This document shows, one piece after another, positions 27,414-35,774 of a stretch of 36,282 bases of DNA. The notes beneath the pieces are model-generated. The model saw only the letters and a program-made list of their open reading frames with translations. It did no database searches and was not told where the DNA came from. Made by a program: the position numbers and the translations under genes. The stretch covers positions 1 through 36,282 of IMG/VR virus record IMGVR_UViG_3300042445_000416, one strand, 5' to 3'. Origin of the DNA: a virus. The stretch's first letter is position 1. Every line of letters begins with the position of its first letter.

Positions 27414-28397
27414 ATGCACATTAGAGAATTTTCAAAACCTGTAACAAGTAAACACCTCAACGAGAGCCTAGCTAAGACATTTGGCTACAAGATCAACTTA
27501 GAGCAATTTACAGATGTACAACTCGAAGATGCCCGTAACAAGTTGAGAACAAAAATCAGTCAGTTTGAACTTTCTGAAAGTTTTGATTCTATGTTAGAAA
27601 GCCCAGAGTATCAAAAGACACGTATGTTCTTAGACACGATCAACCAAGAGTTGATAGAGCGTGAAGAAAGCAAATGTGATGATTGTGACAAAGCACATAC
27701 TGGTGATTGCGATGAAGAAGATATGTCCGACAAAGAAGAAGATGAAGATATGAAAGATAAAACAGACGAGAGCTATGTAACGCAAACAGTACGCAGTCGC
27801 GCACAAAAGTTGTCAGTTCCAGAAAGCTGGATCAACAGCACACTTGCTAAGATTAGAGTAGGCGAAGATGATCGCGAAGAACTTAAGGCAGAACTACAAA
27901 CACGTTATGATTTAAATGAATCACAGGCAAGTTGGTTATTGCTAGAAGGCGAAGAAGACAAAGCTGAAATCATTATGGCAACTAAAGATATGGTAGATCG
28001 TATCACAGGCTGGCTAGAAGATGTGGCTGCGATGAAAGCAGAACAATTACTAGAATTAATGGACTCTATAAGAGAACAACAAGGAAGTGATGTTGCCCAG
28101 CAATATCAAGATGCGGTCAAACCTGCATTAGAGGCAATTTACACAGCGTTAGAAACATCAAGAACCGGTCTATCATCAGGCCTAGCAGTTGTATCAGGCG
28201 GCGAAGCTCCTACAATGGGTGGCGGTGCTCCTACAATGGGTGGCGGTGCTCCTATGGGCGGCGCAACTCCTCCAGCAGGCGGCGAAGCAGAAATGGGCTT
28301 AGAAGAGCCAGTAGGCGGTGAAGCAGGTCGTGAGCAACGTGAAAGCGTTAATTACAGCCGTCGCTTAGGCATGTTACTTAACTCAAAAAAAAAGTAA
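27414..28397 (+). CDS. acidic helical virion/head-assembly protein candidate, 327 aa
   Basis: The N-terminus MHIREFSKPVTSKHLNES contains an LNE/S cleavage-like site. Residues about 88-120 are extremely acidic with four Cys (CDDCDKAHTGDCDEEDMSDK). A helical stretch follows (MVDRITGWLEDVAAMKAEQL), then Gly/Ala/Met/Pro repeats near 263-290 (APTMGGGAPTMGGG). Acidic, helical, late-expressed proteins of this kind act as head core or scaffold, and the ITGWLED segment recalls a conserved marine myovirus protein whose role I cannot name. The gene ends in a run of nine A. Confidence 0.68.
   Translation: MHIREFSKPVTSKHLNESLAKTFGYKINLEQFTDVQLEDARNKLRTKISQFELSESFDSMLESPEYQKTRMFLDTINQELIEREESKCDDCDKAHTGDCDEEDMSDKEEDEDMKDKTDESYVTQTVRSRAQKLSVPESWINSTLAKIRVGEDDREELKAELQTRYDLNESQASWLLLEGEEDKAEIIMATKDMVDRITGWLEDVAAMKAEQLLELMDSIREQQGSDVAQQYQDAVKPALEAIYTALETSRTGLSSGLAVVSGGEAPTMGGGAPTMGGGAPMGGATPPAGGEAEMGLEEPVGGEAGREQRESVNYSRRLGMLLNSKKK
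28206..28247 (+). repeat. tandem 21-nt repeat inside a coding region
   Basis: Two perfect copies of GCTCCTACAATGGGTGGCGG plus T, with a third partial copy beginning at 28248, encode APTMGGG repeats. In-frame units like this gain and lose copies by slippage. Confidence 0.85.
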
Positions 28398-28408
28398 TTA
28401 GCGAAACA

Positions 28409-28762
28409 ATGGGAATGGAACCCCTACAACGGGTTCTATTTTCCCTACAGTCAGGCGCGATGAATTCAGACAACAGCGATGACAGCCCAATAGACTGGGA
28501 TACCTTAAACACTCAATTGATTAGACGCGGCGCTCCGTCACTAGGAGCAAATCCCCACCGAAGTTACGACTCATTTAAGCTTCGTTGGGAAGATCCGCAA
28601 GAAGGCCCAATATTAAAGAAATACATTGATCGCTTTGACGGCGATGGCATTGTTCTTAAAACAGGGGAGACCTCAGATCGCCCAGAACAAGGTGAGCCAA
28701 AGAAAACATCTATGATGGCTGCCGCTGCAAAACGTGCTACTAAAGCTGGCGATTTGGCATAA
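28409..28762 (+). CDS. hypothetical protein, 117 aa
   Basis: The ATG at 28409 has no clear ribosome site. The frame is open back to 28382, into the A9 run at the end of the previous gene. The product has SPIDWDTLNTQLIRRGAPSL, YDSFKLRWEDPQEGPILKKY and a basic C-terminus (AAAAKRATKAGD). No family recognised. It may be expressed by reinitiation, or as a -1 frameshift extension of the 327-aa protein. Confidence 0.55.
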   Translation: MGMEPLQRVLFSLQSGAMNSDNSDDSPIDWDTLNTQLIRRGAPSLGANPHRSYDSFKLRWEDPQEGPILKKYIDRFDGDGIVLKTGETSDRPEQGEPKKTSMMAAAAKRATKAGDLA

Positions 28763-28768
28763 TAAGTA

Positions 28769-28797
28769 TTGACTTCATAGGATAAGTGTTATATACT
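28769..28797 (+). promoter_or_regulatory. sigma70-type promoter TTGACT-N17-TATACT, leaderless geometry
   Basis: TTGACT at 28769-28774 and TATACT at 28792-28797, 17 bases apart. Six bases separate the -10 box from ATG 28804, so +1 would be the A of the start codon. The exonuclease is probably an early or middle gene. Confidence 0.75.
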
Positions 28798-28803
28798 TGT
28801 CTT

Positions 28804-29520
28804 ATGACCTTACTCAAAGAAAGATATAGCTACACTCCTATTAGTAGAGAAAGTGTAGAAGGCAAGCGGTTATACGCAACGCCCGATGGAACCAAAGTTC
28901 CATCAGTAACAACAATCCTAGAAAAAACTAAACCGTTTGAAAAAGTACAAGCCTTACTCAATTGGCGTAAAGCTGTGGGTGAAAAGAAAGCCACTGAGAT
29001 TGTTACAGAAGCAGCCAATCGTGGTACAAGAATGCACAAGTATCTTGAAGACTACGTTACATTGGGCACACTTAAAGATCCTGGTTCAAATCCTTATTCA
29101 GTACAAAGTCACAAGATGGCCAAACATGTTATTGAACAAGGCCTAATCAATGTTAATGAAGTATGGGGTGTAGAAGTACCCTTGTACTATCCAGGATTAT
29201 ATGCGGGTACTACTGACGGATGCGGACTTCATTTAAATGATGAAAGCATTCTAGACTATAAACAAACTAATAAACCCAAGAAACTAGAGTGGATTGAAGA
29301 TTACTATCTACAGTTAACAGCATATGCTCTAGCACACAACAAAGTACACGGCACAACAATACGTAAAGGCGTTGTACTAATGTGCGTTAAACCTCCAGAA
29401 ATTACACCTATGGTGTGGGGCGACCCGCAATATCAGGAATTTATCCTACAACCAAGCGAATTTGACTACTGGGAAAGCCAGTGGTGGAACAGGGTGGAAC
29501 AGTACTACAACCAGAACTGA
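28804..29520 (+). CDS. PD-(D/E)xK exonuclease (RecB/MGME1-like)
   Basis: The start is ATG 28804; an in-frame start at 28786 lies in the promoter. The 238-residue product begins with a VPSVTTIL segment, has the GTRMHKYLEDYV helix (motif with His), AGTTDGCG with Asp138, the ILDYKQT strand with Asp151 and Lys153, and YYLQLTAYALAHN, the QxxxY motif of RecB-family nucleases. This set is found in phage exonucleases related to mitochondrial MGME1 and Cas4. It may resect ends for recombination-dependent replication or recycle host DNA. Confidence 0.87.
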   Translation: MTLLKERYSYTPISRESVEGKRLYATPDGTKVPSVTTILEKTKPFEKVQALLNWRKAVGEKKATEIVTEAANRGTRMHKYLEDYVTLGTLKDPGSNPYSVQSHKMAKHVIEQGLINVNEVWGVEVPLYYPGLYAGTTDGCGLHLNDESILDYKQTNKPKKLEWIEDYYLQLTAYALAHNKVHGTTIRKGVVLMCVKPPEITPMVWGDPQYQEFILQPSEFDYWESQWWNRVEQYYNQN

Positions 29521-29526
29521 TAAATA
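29519..29526 (+). promoter_or_regulatory. late promoter octamer GATAAATA
   Basis: It overlaps the exonuclease stop. Predicted +1 near 29532; the short leader has AAGAGGA before ATG 29547. Confidence 0.68.
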
Positions 29527-29546
29527 TCACATAAGAGGATATTATT

Positions 29547-31262
29547 ATGGCTGTAGTGCAAATCTCGAGAATTCAGGTCCGAAGAGGACAAAAACAAGTT
29601 ACGGGCATGCCTCAGCTAGCCAGTGGTGAAATAGCATGGGCTATCGATACCCAAGAACTGTATATTGGTAATGGAGCAGTATTTGAAGGATCGCCGGGAG
29701 TAGGTAATACAAAAATCCTAACACAAAACGATCTTACAATACAGGGTAATTTACTTAATTTATTACAACACATTTACCGTGCTAATGACGCAGGCGCAAT
29801 GCAAACTGGTAGCACTGCTAATAATCCTACTAGTAGAAGTGTACAGGACAGACTAGACGATCATGTTAATGTATTAGATTTTGGTGCGAAAGGTGATGGT
29901 GTCACTGATGATACTGCCGCTATTCAACGTGCTATTAATCAGTTATTTTTTAACGATGCTGACCCTGCGTATGCCGACAATTATCTTTCAGCAAATCCAC
30001 TAGACTGGAATAAAGAAAGTGTAATGGCTCGTAGAATTTTAGAAATGCCAGCTGGCAAATATATTATTAGCGCCACTATTCTTATCCCAAGCTATGCTAC
30101 TATTGTAGGCGCAGGTGCTGACAAAACAATTTTACAATTTTCAAATGCTAGTACAGCAATTAAATTTATCAACGATGAATATCCATCGTTAACTACTTTA
30201 GCGTTTACCAACCAAGCTAGATTTATTGCCATGGGCGGAATGACAGTATACACTAACACCGCAAATCAAATAGCATTAGACATGCACTGTGTTAGAGATA
30301 GTTTGTTTACTGATTTAATTTTAAGAGGTAGTTGGACTGCTGGTGACACTGCTAACAGCGTTGGAATTAAAATGACAGCGTTCTCAGAGTTAATAACATG
30401 TGAACGTAATTTATTTAAACATGTAACATCACACGGATTTGCTCGTGGTGTATCTTCTGCTAAAGACATTAATAACAATACATTCCAAGATGGCTATATG
30501 TATAATGTGCTTCAAGGATTTAGTTTAGGATTTGGTATGATAGGCGGGCCTGGACAATTAGTTGGCGAGCGATATGGACCACGTAAAACTATTATTGTAA
30601 ACTATAATTTTGAAAACGTTAAAAAGCAAGCAGTGTATGTTGGACTAGGTGTTGACAACGTAGTTAAAGACTGTAAGTTAAGCAATGTTGGACAAAGTGG
30701 TGGCGGAATTGTTAATTCACAATATCCACAAATTTATTTTAACGTCAACGGCAATGTTAGTGAAAACAACAGTTCTGACAGATGGGCTAGTCTACACAAC
30801 AGCACTAACCTTGGAGTTCAATATGTTCCAGAGGTTAGTGGATGGGGCACTGAACAAAATTTTGGATCAAAACGAATTGATCTCGGGTCCGGTGGTATGG
30901 CATTTAGATTGCCAGTGTCGACAGACAGTGAAGGTGTACCTCGTGGAAGTATTATATACGCAGTTGATTACATTTACCAAAGTCGAACCAACGGATTTAC
31001 TAGACGAGGTGTGCTAACTATTTCAGCAAACATTAATCAAGTACGTGTTCAATTATCCGACGACTATGACTTTGCTGGCGCAAGTGATCCGTCTGGTGAT
31101 ACTGCTATAGCATTAGACTTCTCTACAAGATTTTTGAATAGTGCCGGAGTAACTACTACTAGCTCACCGTATTCAATTGCAGTTGACTATGTAAATGCGC
31201 TCGGCGGAGATACTGGATACTTAACTTTCACGTATAAGGCTATCCATTCTTATCTTCCTTAA
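29547..31262 (+). CDS. tailspike/fibre with pectate-lyase-type beta-helix
   Basis: This is a 571-residue structural protein. Residues 1-45 (ISRIQVRRGQKQVTGMPQLA, GEIAWAIDTQELYIGNG) are the attachment module found on many phage fibres and MTD-like proteins. VNVLDFGAKGDGVTDDTAAIQ near residue 110 is the start of a Pectate_lyase_3 right-handed beta-helix, which continues with repeated short strands to about residue 400. The C-terminal 140 residues form another beta-rich domain, maybe for trimerisation or binding. It probably binds or cuts host surface polysaccharide. Confidence 0.85.
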   Translation: MAVVQISRIQVRRGQKQVTGMPQLASGEIAWAIDTQELYIGNGAVFEGSPGVGNTKILTQNDLTIQGNLLNLLQHIYRANDAGAMQTGSTANNPTSRSVQDRLDDHVNVLDFGAKGDGVTDDTAAIQRAINQLFFNDADPAYADNYLSANPLDWNKESVMARRILEMPAGKYIISATILIPSYATIVGAGADKTILQFSNASTAIKFINDEYPSLTTLAFTNQARFIAMGGMTVYTNTANQIALDMHCVRDSLFTDLILRGSWTAGDTANSVGIKMTAFSELITCERNLFKHVTSHGFARGVSSAKDINNNTFQDGYMYNVLQGFSLGFGMIGGPGQLVGERYGPRKTIIVNYNFENVKKQAVYVGLGVDNVVKDCKLSNVGQSGGGIVNSQYPQIYFNVNGNVSENNSSDRWASLHNSTNLGVQYVPEVSGWGTEQNFGSKRIDLGSGGMAFRLPVSTDSEGVPRGSIIYAVDYIYQSRTNGFTRRGVLTISANINQVRVQLSDDYDFAGASDPSGDTAIALDFSTRFLNSAGVTTTSSPYSIAVDYVNALGGDTGYLTFTYKAIHSYLP

Positions 31263-31271
31263 CCAAGTTAT

Positions 31272-31300
31272 TTGACCTAATCAAAATATTAGTATATAAT
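31272..31300 (+). promoter_or_regulatory. sigma70-type promoter TTGACC-N17-TATAAT for the nrd operon
   Basis: TTGACC at 31272-31277 and TATAAT at 31295-31300 with a 17-base spacer. It gives a leader of about 157 nt before nrdA, long for this genome. Confidence 0.78.
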
Positions 31301-31348
31301 TTGATTAAAGTAAGTGATAAGGTTAAACCCAAACAAATCAGCAACAAA

Positions 31349-31377
31349 CAACAGTCTAACCACCGTGTAAACTGTTG
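31349..31377 (+). promoter_or_regulatory. hairpin in the nrdA leader
   Basis: CAACAGT pairs with ACTGTTG across a 15-nt loop. No T run follows, and no known riboswitch is recognised; a regulatory role is possible but unproven. Confidence 0.35.
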
Positions 31378-31411
31378 ACTATCAAGAAGATTCGTTGAAA
31401 GTCCCCTGTTC

Positions 31412-31419
31412 AATAAATA
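31412..31419 (+). promoter_or_regulatory. late promoter octamer AATAAATA in the nrdA leader
   Basis: Predicted +1 near 31425, 39 nt before ATG 31464. Together with the upstream sigma70-type promoter it would keep the nrd genes on early and late. Confidence 0.55.
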
Positions 31420-31463
31420 CTTCCTAAATGCGATAAAATAATAATACTAGCGGAAACGAACAG

Positions 31464-33785
31464 ATGAATAAGATAACAGTTGTAAAAAGAAATGGAAATA
31501 AAGAGACATTGGCCGTAGAAAAATGGCAAGCTCAAATCGCAAAAGTATGTAAAGGTATCGCAGATGTAAGTCAATCAATGATTGAAATTAAAAGTCAGCC
31601 GCACTTTTATGATGGCATTACTACAGCAGAAATTGACGGTATTACTTTACGAGCTATAGTAGACCTTATTGACGTAGAATCAAACCCAGACCTAGGGCAT
31701 GTTAATTATCAATACGTAGCAGGCAAACAGCGGTTGTCAATGTTACGTAAGGATGTATACGGAAGCTATGCGGTTCCCCACCTTTATGAAATAGTAAAGA
31801 CCAATGTTGCCACTGGATTGTATACCAGTGAACTTCTCGAGTGGTATACTGAAGAAGACTGGAACCGAATGGATGACATGTTGGATCACGAAAAGGACGA
31901 GCAATATTCATATGCCGCTATTGAACAGTTAATTGAAAAGTATCTTGTTAAAAATCGTGCTACAAAAGAAACTTATGAAACTCCCCAAATTAGATATATT
32001 ATTGCAGCCGCTACTGTGTTCCACAAAGAAGAGCCTAACACGGCTCGTATGCGTTACATTAAAGAGTATTACAACGCCGCCAGTGATGGTCTTTTTACTC
32101 TTGCTACTCCTGTACTCGCTGGCCTTGGTACTCCTACCAAACAGTTTAGTAGCTGTGTTCTTATTCGTAGCGATGATGATTTGGACTCTATTTTTGCCTC
32201 TGGGGAAATGATGGCCAAATATGCCAGTAAACGTGCGGGGATCGGATTGGAAATCGGTCGACTACGCCCATTGGGCTCCCCAATTCGCGGTGGCGAAATC
32301 ATGCATACTGGTATGATACCATTCTTAAAGAAATGGTTCGGTGATTTACGATCATGTTCACAAGGAGGTATTCGTAATGCAAGTGCTACTGTATTTTATC
32401 CTATTTGGCATCATCAGTTTGATGATCTTATTGTACTTAAGAACAACCAAGGAACAGAAGAAACCCGAGTCCGTCATATGGATTATGGGGTTGTGCTTAG
32501 TGCTTTCTTCTGGAGAAGATTTAAAAACAAAGAAGACATAACGTTCTTTGATCCTAATCAAGTCCCAGACTTGTACGAAGCATTCTATCAAAATACAGCT
32601 CGCTTTGAAGAACTGTATGTCAAGTACGAAAAGCGTAAAGACTTACGCACGAAGACAATGTCAGCTGAAGAAGTCTTCAAGAGTGGTATATTGAAAGAGC
32701 GCACTGATACAGGGCGTATCTATCTAGTGTTCATTGACAATGTTATGAACCAAGGCCCATTTGATCCAGAGTATCATACCATATATCAAAGTAACCTGTG
32801 CTGTGAGATCTTACTACCAACCAAGTCATTCAAACGTCTTGATGACGCAGAGGGACGCATAGCGTTATGTACACTGGGATCCATCAACTGGGGTGCGTTC
32901 CGTAACCCAGAAGACATGCGCCGTGCTTGCCGCATACTCCATCGCAGTCTTAACAACATCTTAGACTATCAAGATTTCTTGTCAATTCAAAGTAAACTAA
33001 GTAATGACGAAATCAGACCATTGGGGATCGGTATCACCAACCTTGCCTACTGGCACGCCAAACGTGGCCTCCGCTATGGGGAGAAGGATGCTCTACATGA
33101 TGTTAAAAGTTGGATGGAACATCAAGCATTTTACTTGACAGAAGCAAGTGTTGAACTGGCAAAAGAACGCGGCAAGTGTGACGGCAGTGATCAAACAAGA
33201 TATGGCCAAGGCACATTCCCGTGGGAACTACGTGCTAAAGGGGTTAATGAACTAGCTGACTTTACTCCTGAGCTTGACTGGGAAACATTACGTACAAATA
33301 TGAAGCAGTATGGAGTACGCAATGCTACACAAATGGCTGTGGCACCAGTAGAGTCTAGTTCAGTTGTTATTAATTCAACTAATGGTATTGAAATGCCTAT
33401 GAGCTTGATTAGTGTTAAAGAATCAAAAGCAGGATCATTTGTACAAGTGGTGCCAGAATATCACAGATTGAAAAACAAGTATCAAATGATGTGGGAGCAA
33501 AAAGATTGTGATGGCTACTTAAAGACAGCGGCAGTTATTGCGGCATACATTGATCAAAGTATCAGCACAAACACGTTTTATAATCCGGCACATTTTGAAG
33601 GTCGTAAAGTCCCAACTACATTAATTGCTAAAAATTTAATGCAAGCGCACATGTGGGGTCTCAAGACTTTCTACTACAGTTTGATCAACAAGCAGGGATC
33701 TAAAGCAATTGCTGAAGAGGCTCCTACTATGCTTGAACCTATTAACTTTGATGACGAGGAAGACTGCGAGTCTTGTAAACTATAA
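31464..33785 (+). CDS. nrdA: ribonucleoside-diphosphate reductase, large subunit (class Ia)
   Basis: The 773-residue subunit makes deoxynucleotides from ribonucleotides for phage DNA. It has a partial ATP-cone-like N-terminus (ITVVKRNGNKETLAVEKWQ), the substrate-site Cys in KQFSSCVLI, RAGIGLEIGRLRPLGSPIRG, the SNLCCEILLPT segment with the second active-site Cys, and a C-terminal ESCKL with the CxxC pair that takes electrons from glutaredoxin. The length fits class Ia. Early- and late-type promoters precede it, and it is followed by the aldolase with a one-base overlap. Confidence 0.95.
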   Translation: MNKITVVKRNGNKETLAVEKWQAQIAKVCKGIADVSQSMIEIKSQPHFYDGITTAEIDGITLRAIVDLIDVESNPDLGHVNYQYVAGKQRLSMLRKDVYGSYAVPHLYEIVKTNVATGLYTSELLEWYTEEDWNRMDDMLDHEKDEQYSYAAIEQLIEKYLVKNRATKETYETPQIRYIIAAATVFHKEEPNTARMRYIKEYYNAASDGLFTLATPVLAGLGTPTKQFSSCVLIRSDDDLDSIFASGEMMAKYASKRAGIGLEIGRLRPLGSPIRGGEIMHTGMIPFLKKWFGDLRSCSQGGIRNASATVFYPIWHHQFDDLIVLKNNQGTEETRVRHMDYGVVLSAFFWRRFKNKEDITFFDPNQVPDLYEAFYQNTARFEELYVKYEKRKDLRTKTMSAEEVFKSGILKERTDTGRIYLVFIDNVMNQGPFDPEYHTIYQSNLCCEILLPTKSFKRLDDAEGRIALCTLGSINWGAFRNPEDMRRACRILHRSLNNILDYQDFLSIQSKLSNDEIRPLGIGITNLAYWHAKRGLRYGEKDALHDVKSWMEHQAFYLTEASVELAKERGKCDGSDQTRYGQGTFPWELRAKGVNELADFTPELDWETLRTNMKQYGVRNATQMAVAPVESSSVVINSTNGIEMPMSLISVKESKAGSFVQVVPEYHRLKNKYQMMWEQKDCDGYLKTAAVIAAYIDQSISTNTFYNPAHFEGRKVPTTLIAKNLMQAHMWGLKTFYYSLINKQGSKAIAEEAPTMLEPINFDDEEDCESCKL

Positions 33786-34435
33786 TGTTAGAAACTATAT
33801 GTGATATAATGGTGGACGCTTACAAGCGTAATTGGATTACCAGTCGTGATGGTAACGTAAGCATACGACATCACGACCGTGACCACTTTTACATTACACC
33901 CAGCGGTGTGCGTAAACAAACACTACAACCAGATCAGTTTAAGAAGATTGGCATTGAGAAAGGCTACTATGATCAACCTCCTCGAATTTATCATGCCAGC
34001 AAGGAATTAGAGTACACTGAGATCAGTGCTAACCTAAAGCCCAGTGGAGAACTTCCCCTACACTTTGGCTTACAACGAGAAATGGGACAGCATACAGGAG
34101 AGGTTCGTGTGGTAGTACATGTGCATCCTACTTACTGTATTGCGGCCATGCATGCTGGTATTGATTTGAGTACTATCAGCAATGCGTTTCCAGAACTGAA
34201 CCGTTATACCAAGGTAGCACCTAATGTTGGTGATGTAAAACCCATCAGCCAAGAGCTTGCGGACCAATGTCATTATCGGTTAGAATTGGATGACCGTGGA
34301 AATATCGCCTACGACATAGTTGGTATTAAAGGACACGGAGTAGTTGCTATTGATACCAGTCCGTGGCGAGCATACGAACATATAGAAAGATTAGAACATA
34401 TTTGCAAGATAGTACTTGCTTCAGGAAAATATTAA
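33785..34435 (+). CDS. class II aldolase/adducin family protein
   Basis: The 216-residue protein has SRDGNVSIR (phosphate binding), ITPSGVRKQTL, PSGELPLHFGLQRE and VVHVHPTY with the zinc His pair, then GHGVVAI, the family's third His. This matches fuculose-phosphate aldolase, ribulose-phosphate epimerase and methylthioribulose-phosphate dehydratase (MtnB) relatives; the substrate cannot be fixed. It lies between nrdA and nrdB with one-base overlap and one-base spacing, so it is expressed with them and may clean up a sugar phosphate from nucleotide or AdoMet metabolism. Confidence 0.87.
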   Translation: MLETICDIMVDAYKRNWITSRDGNVSIRHHDRDHFYITPSGVRKQTLQPDQFKKIGIEKGYYDQPPRIYHASKELEYTEISANLKPSGELPLHFGLQREMGQHTGEVRVVVHVHPTYCIAAMHAGIDLSTISNAFPELNRYTKVAPNVGDVKPISQELADQCHYRLELDDRGNIAYDIVGIKGHGVVAIDTSPWRAYEHIERLEHICKIVLASGKY

Positions 34436-34436
34436 A

Positions 34437-35537
34437 ATGAGTAAAGAACAATATAATTTAAACACACGCACAGATTACCTTAATCGCAAGATGTTTCTAG
34501 ACCCAGCAGGCCCAGTGACCATTCAACGATTTGAAGAAGTTAAGTACAAGAAGATAGCAGACTTTGACGCAACTGCCCGTGGATTCTTCTGGCAACCCGA
34601 AGAGATTAGTCTAAGCAAAGATGCTAACGACTTTAAAGAAGCAAGTGATGCTGTTAAACATATTTTTACCAGCAACTTACTACGTCAGACAGCATTAGAT
34701 AGTTTACAAGGTCGTGGACCAACACAGGTGTTCACTCCGGTATGCAGTCTCCCTGAGGTAGAAGCACTAATGTACAACTGGGGATTTTTTGAAACTAATA
34801 TTCACTCAAAGAGCTATAGTCACCTCATCCGTAATATCTACAACGTGCCAAAGGAAGTGTTTAACACAATTCACGACACTAAAGAAATTGTAGATATGGC
34901 AAGTAGTGTTGGACTTTATTATGATGCGCTACATGTTATTAATTGTCGCAAAGAATGTGGTGAAAAGATAAACGAAAGGACGCACATCAAAGCAATTTGG
35001 ATGGCACTACACGCCAGCTATGCGCTTGAGGCATTCCGCTTTATGGTTAGCTTTGCCACAAGCCTGGCTATGGTTGAGAACAAGATCTTCATTGGCAATG
35101 GCAACATCATCAGTTTGATTCTACAAGACGAACTGTTACACAAAGGTTGGACAGCTTACATGATCAATCAAGTTATTAAAGAAGATCAAAGATTTATTGA
35201 TATCAAATCAGAATGTGAAGCTGAAGTGTATGCTCTATACATGGACGTCATTCGTGAAGAAAAAGAATGGGCAGACTATTTGTTTAACAAGGGACCAGTG
35301 ATTGGTCTCAACGCAAACATCTTAAAAGACTTTGTTGATTTCACAGCCGTGGGCGCACTGAAAGAAATTGGCATTAAGTATCAAGAGTTGGCACCAAAGT
35401 CAACACCCATTCCTTGGTTTAACAAACATGTTAACACAAGTAGCAAACAAACAGCATTACAAGAAAACGAATCAACAAATTATGTAATCGGCGTAATGAG
35501 CGACTCATTGGATTACGACGAATTACCTGCTCTATAA
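34437..35537 (+). CDS. nrdB: ribonucleoside-diphosphate reductase, small subunit (class Ia)
   Basis: ATG 34437 follows CAGGAAAA. The 366-residue ferritin-like protein has RQTALDSLQGRGPTQVF (metal-ligand Asp), FFETNIHSKSYSHLIRNIY with the radical Tyr in KSY, EAFRFMVSFATS (Glu) and LQDELLHKGWT (Glu and His). It forms the tyrosyl radical used by NrdA. One oddity: between the ligand Glu and His there are three residues (ETNIH), while the E. coli enzyme has two (ETIH). The C-terminus, SDSLDYDELPAL, is the usual tail that docks on NrdA. Confidence 0.94.
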   Translation: MSKEQYNLNTRTDYLNRKMFLDPAGPVTIQRFEEVKYKKIADFDATARGFFWQPEEISLSKDANDFKEASDAVKHIFTSNLLRQTALDSLQGRGPTQVFTPVCSLPEVEALMYNWGFFETNIHSKSYSHLIRNIYNVPKEVFNTIHDTKEIVDMASSVGLYYDALHVINCRKECGEKINERTHIKAIWMALHASYALEAFRFMVSFATSLAMVENKIFIGNGNIISLILQDELLHKGWTAYMINQVIKEDQRFIDIKSECEAEVYALYMDVIREEKEWADYLFNKGPVIGLNANILKDFVDFTAVGALKEIGIKYQELAPKSTPIPWFNKHVNTSSKQTALQENESTNYVIGVMSDSLDYDELPAL

Positions 35538-35545
35538 GGAAAAAA

Positions 35546-35773
35546 ATGAAAGCAACAATATGGTCTAAGTACCACTGCCCCTACTGCGATCAAGCAAAGG
35601 CATTATTAACCCAAAAAGGTATTCAGTTTGAAGAAAGAAAGATCGGTGACGGGTATACTAAAGAAGAATTACTAGAAGCAGTGCCCACGGCCAGAACTGT
35701 TCCTCAAATATTTTTAGACGATAAATTAATAGGCGGGTTCACAGAACTCAAAAAACATTTCGAAAAGGTATAA
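35546..35773 (+). CDS. glutaredoxin
   Basis: The 75-residue protein has the active-site CPYC (Cys11, Cys14), the cis-Pro segment TVPQIF and GGFTEL for glutathione binding, all in normal spacing. It passes electrons to ribonucleotide reductase, equivalent to T4 NrdC, and lies eight bases after nrdB with a strong AAGGAAA site. Confidence 0.93.
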   Translation: MKATIWSKYHCPYCDQAKALLTQKGIQFEERKIGDGYTKEELLEAVPTARTVPQIFLDDKLIGGFTELKKHFEKV

Positions 35774-35774
35774 T

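Noticed and set aside
31301-31463. Riboswitch in the long nrdA leader
   Set aside because: Apart from one simple hairpin I see no conserved riboswitch core; a second (late) promoter explains part of the length.
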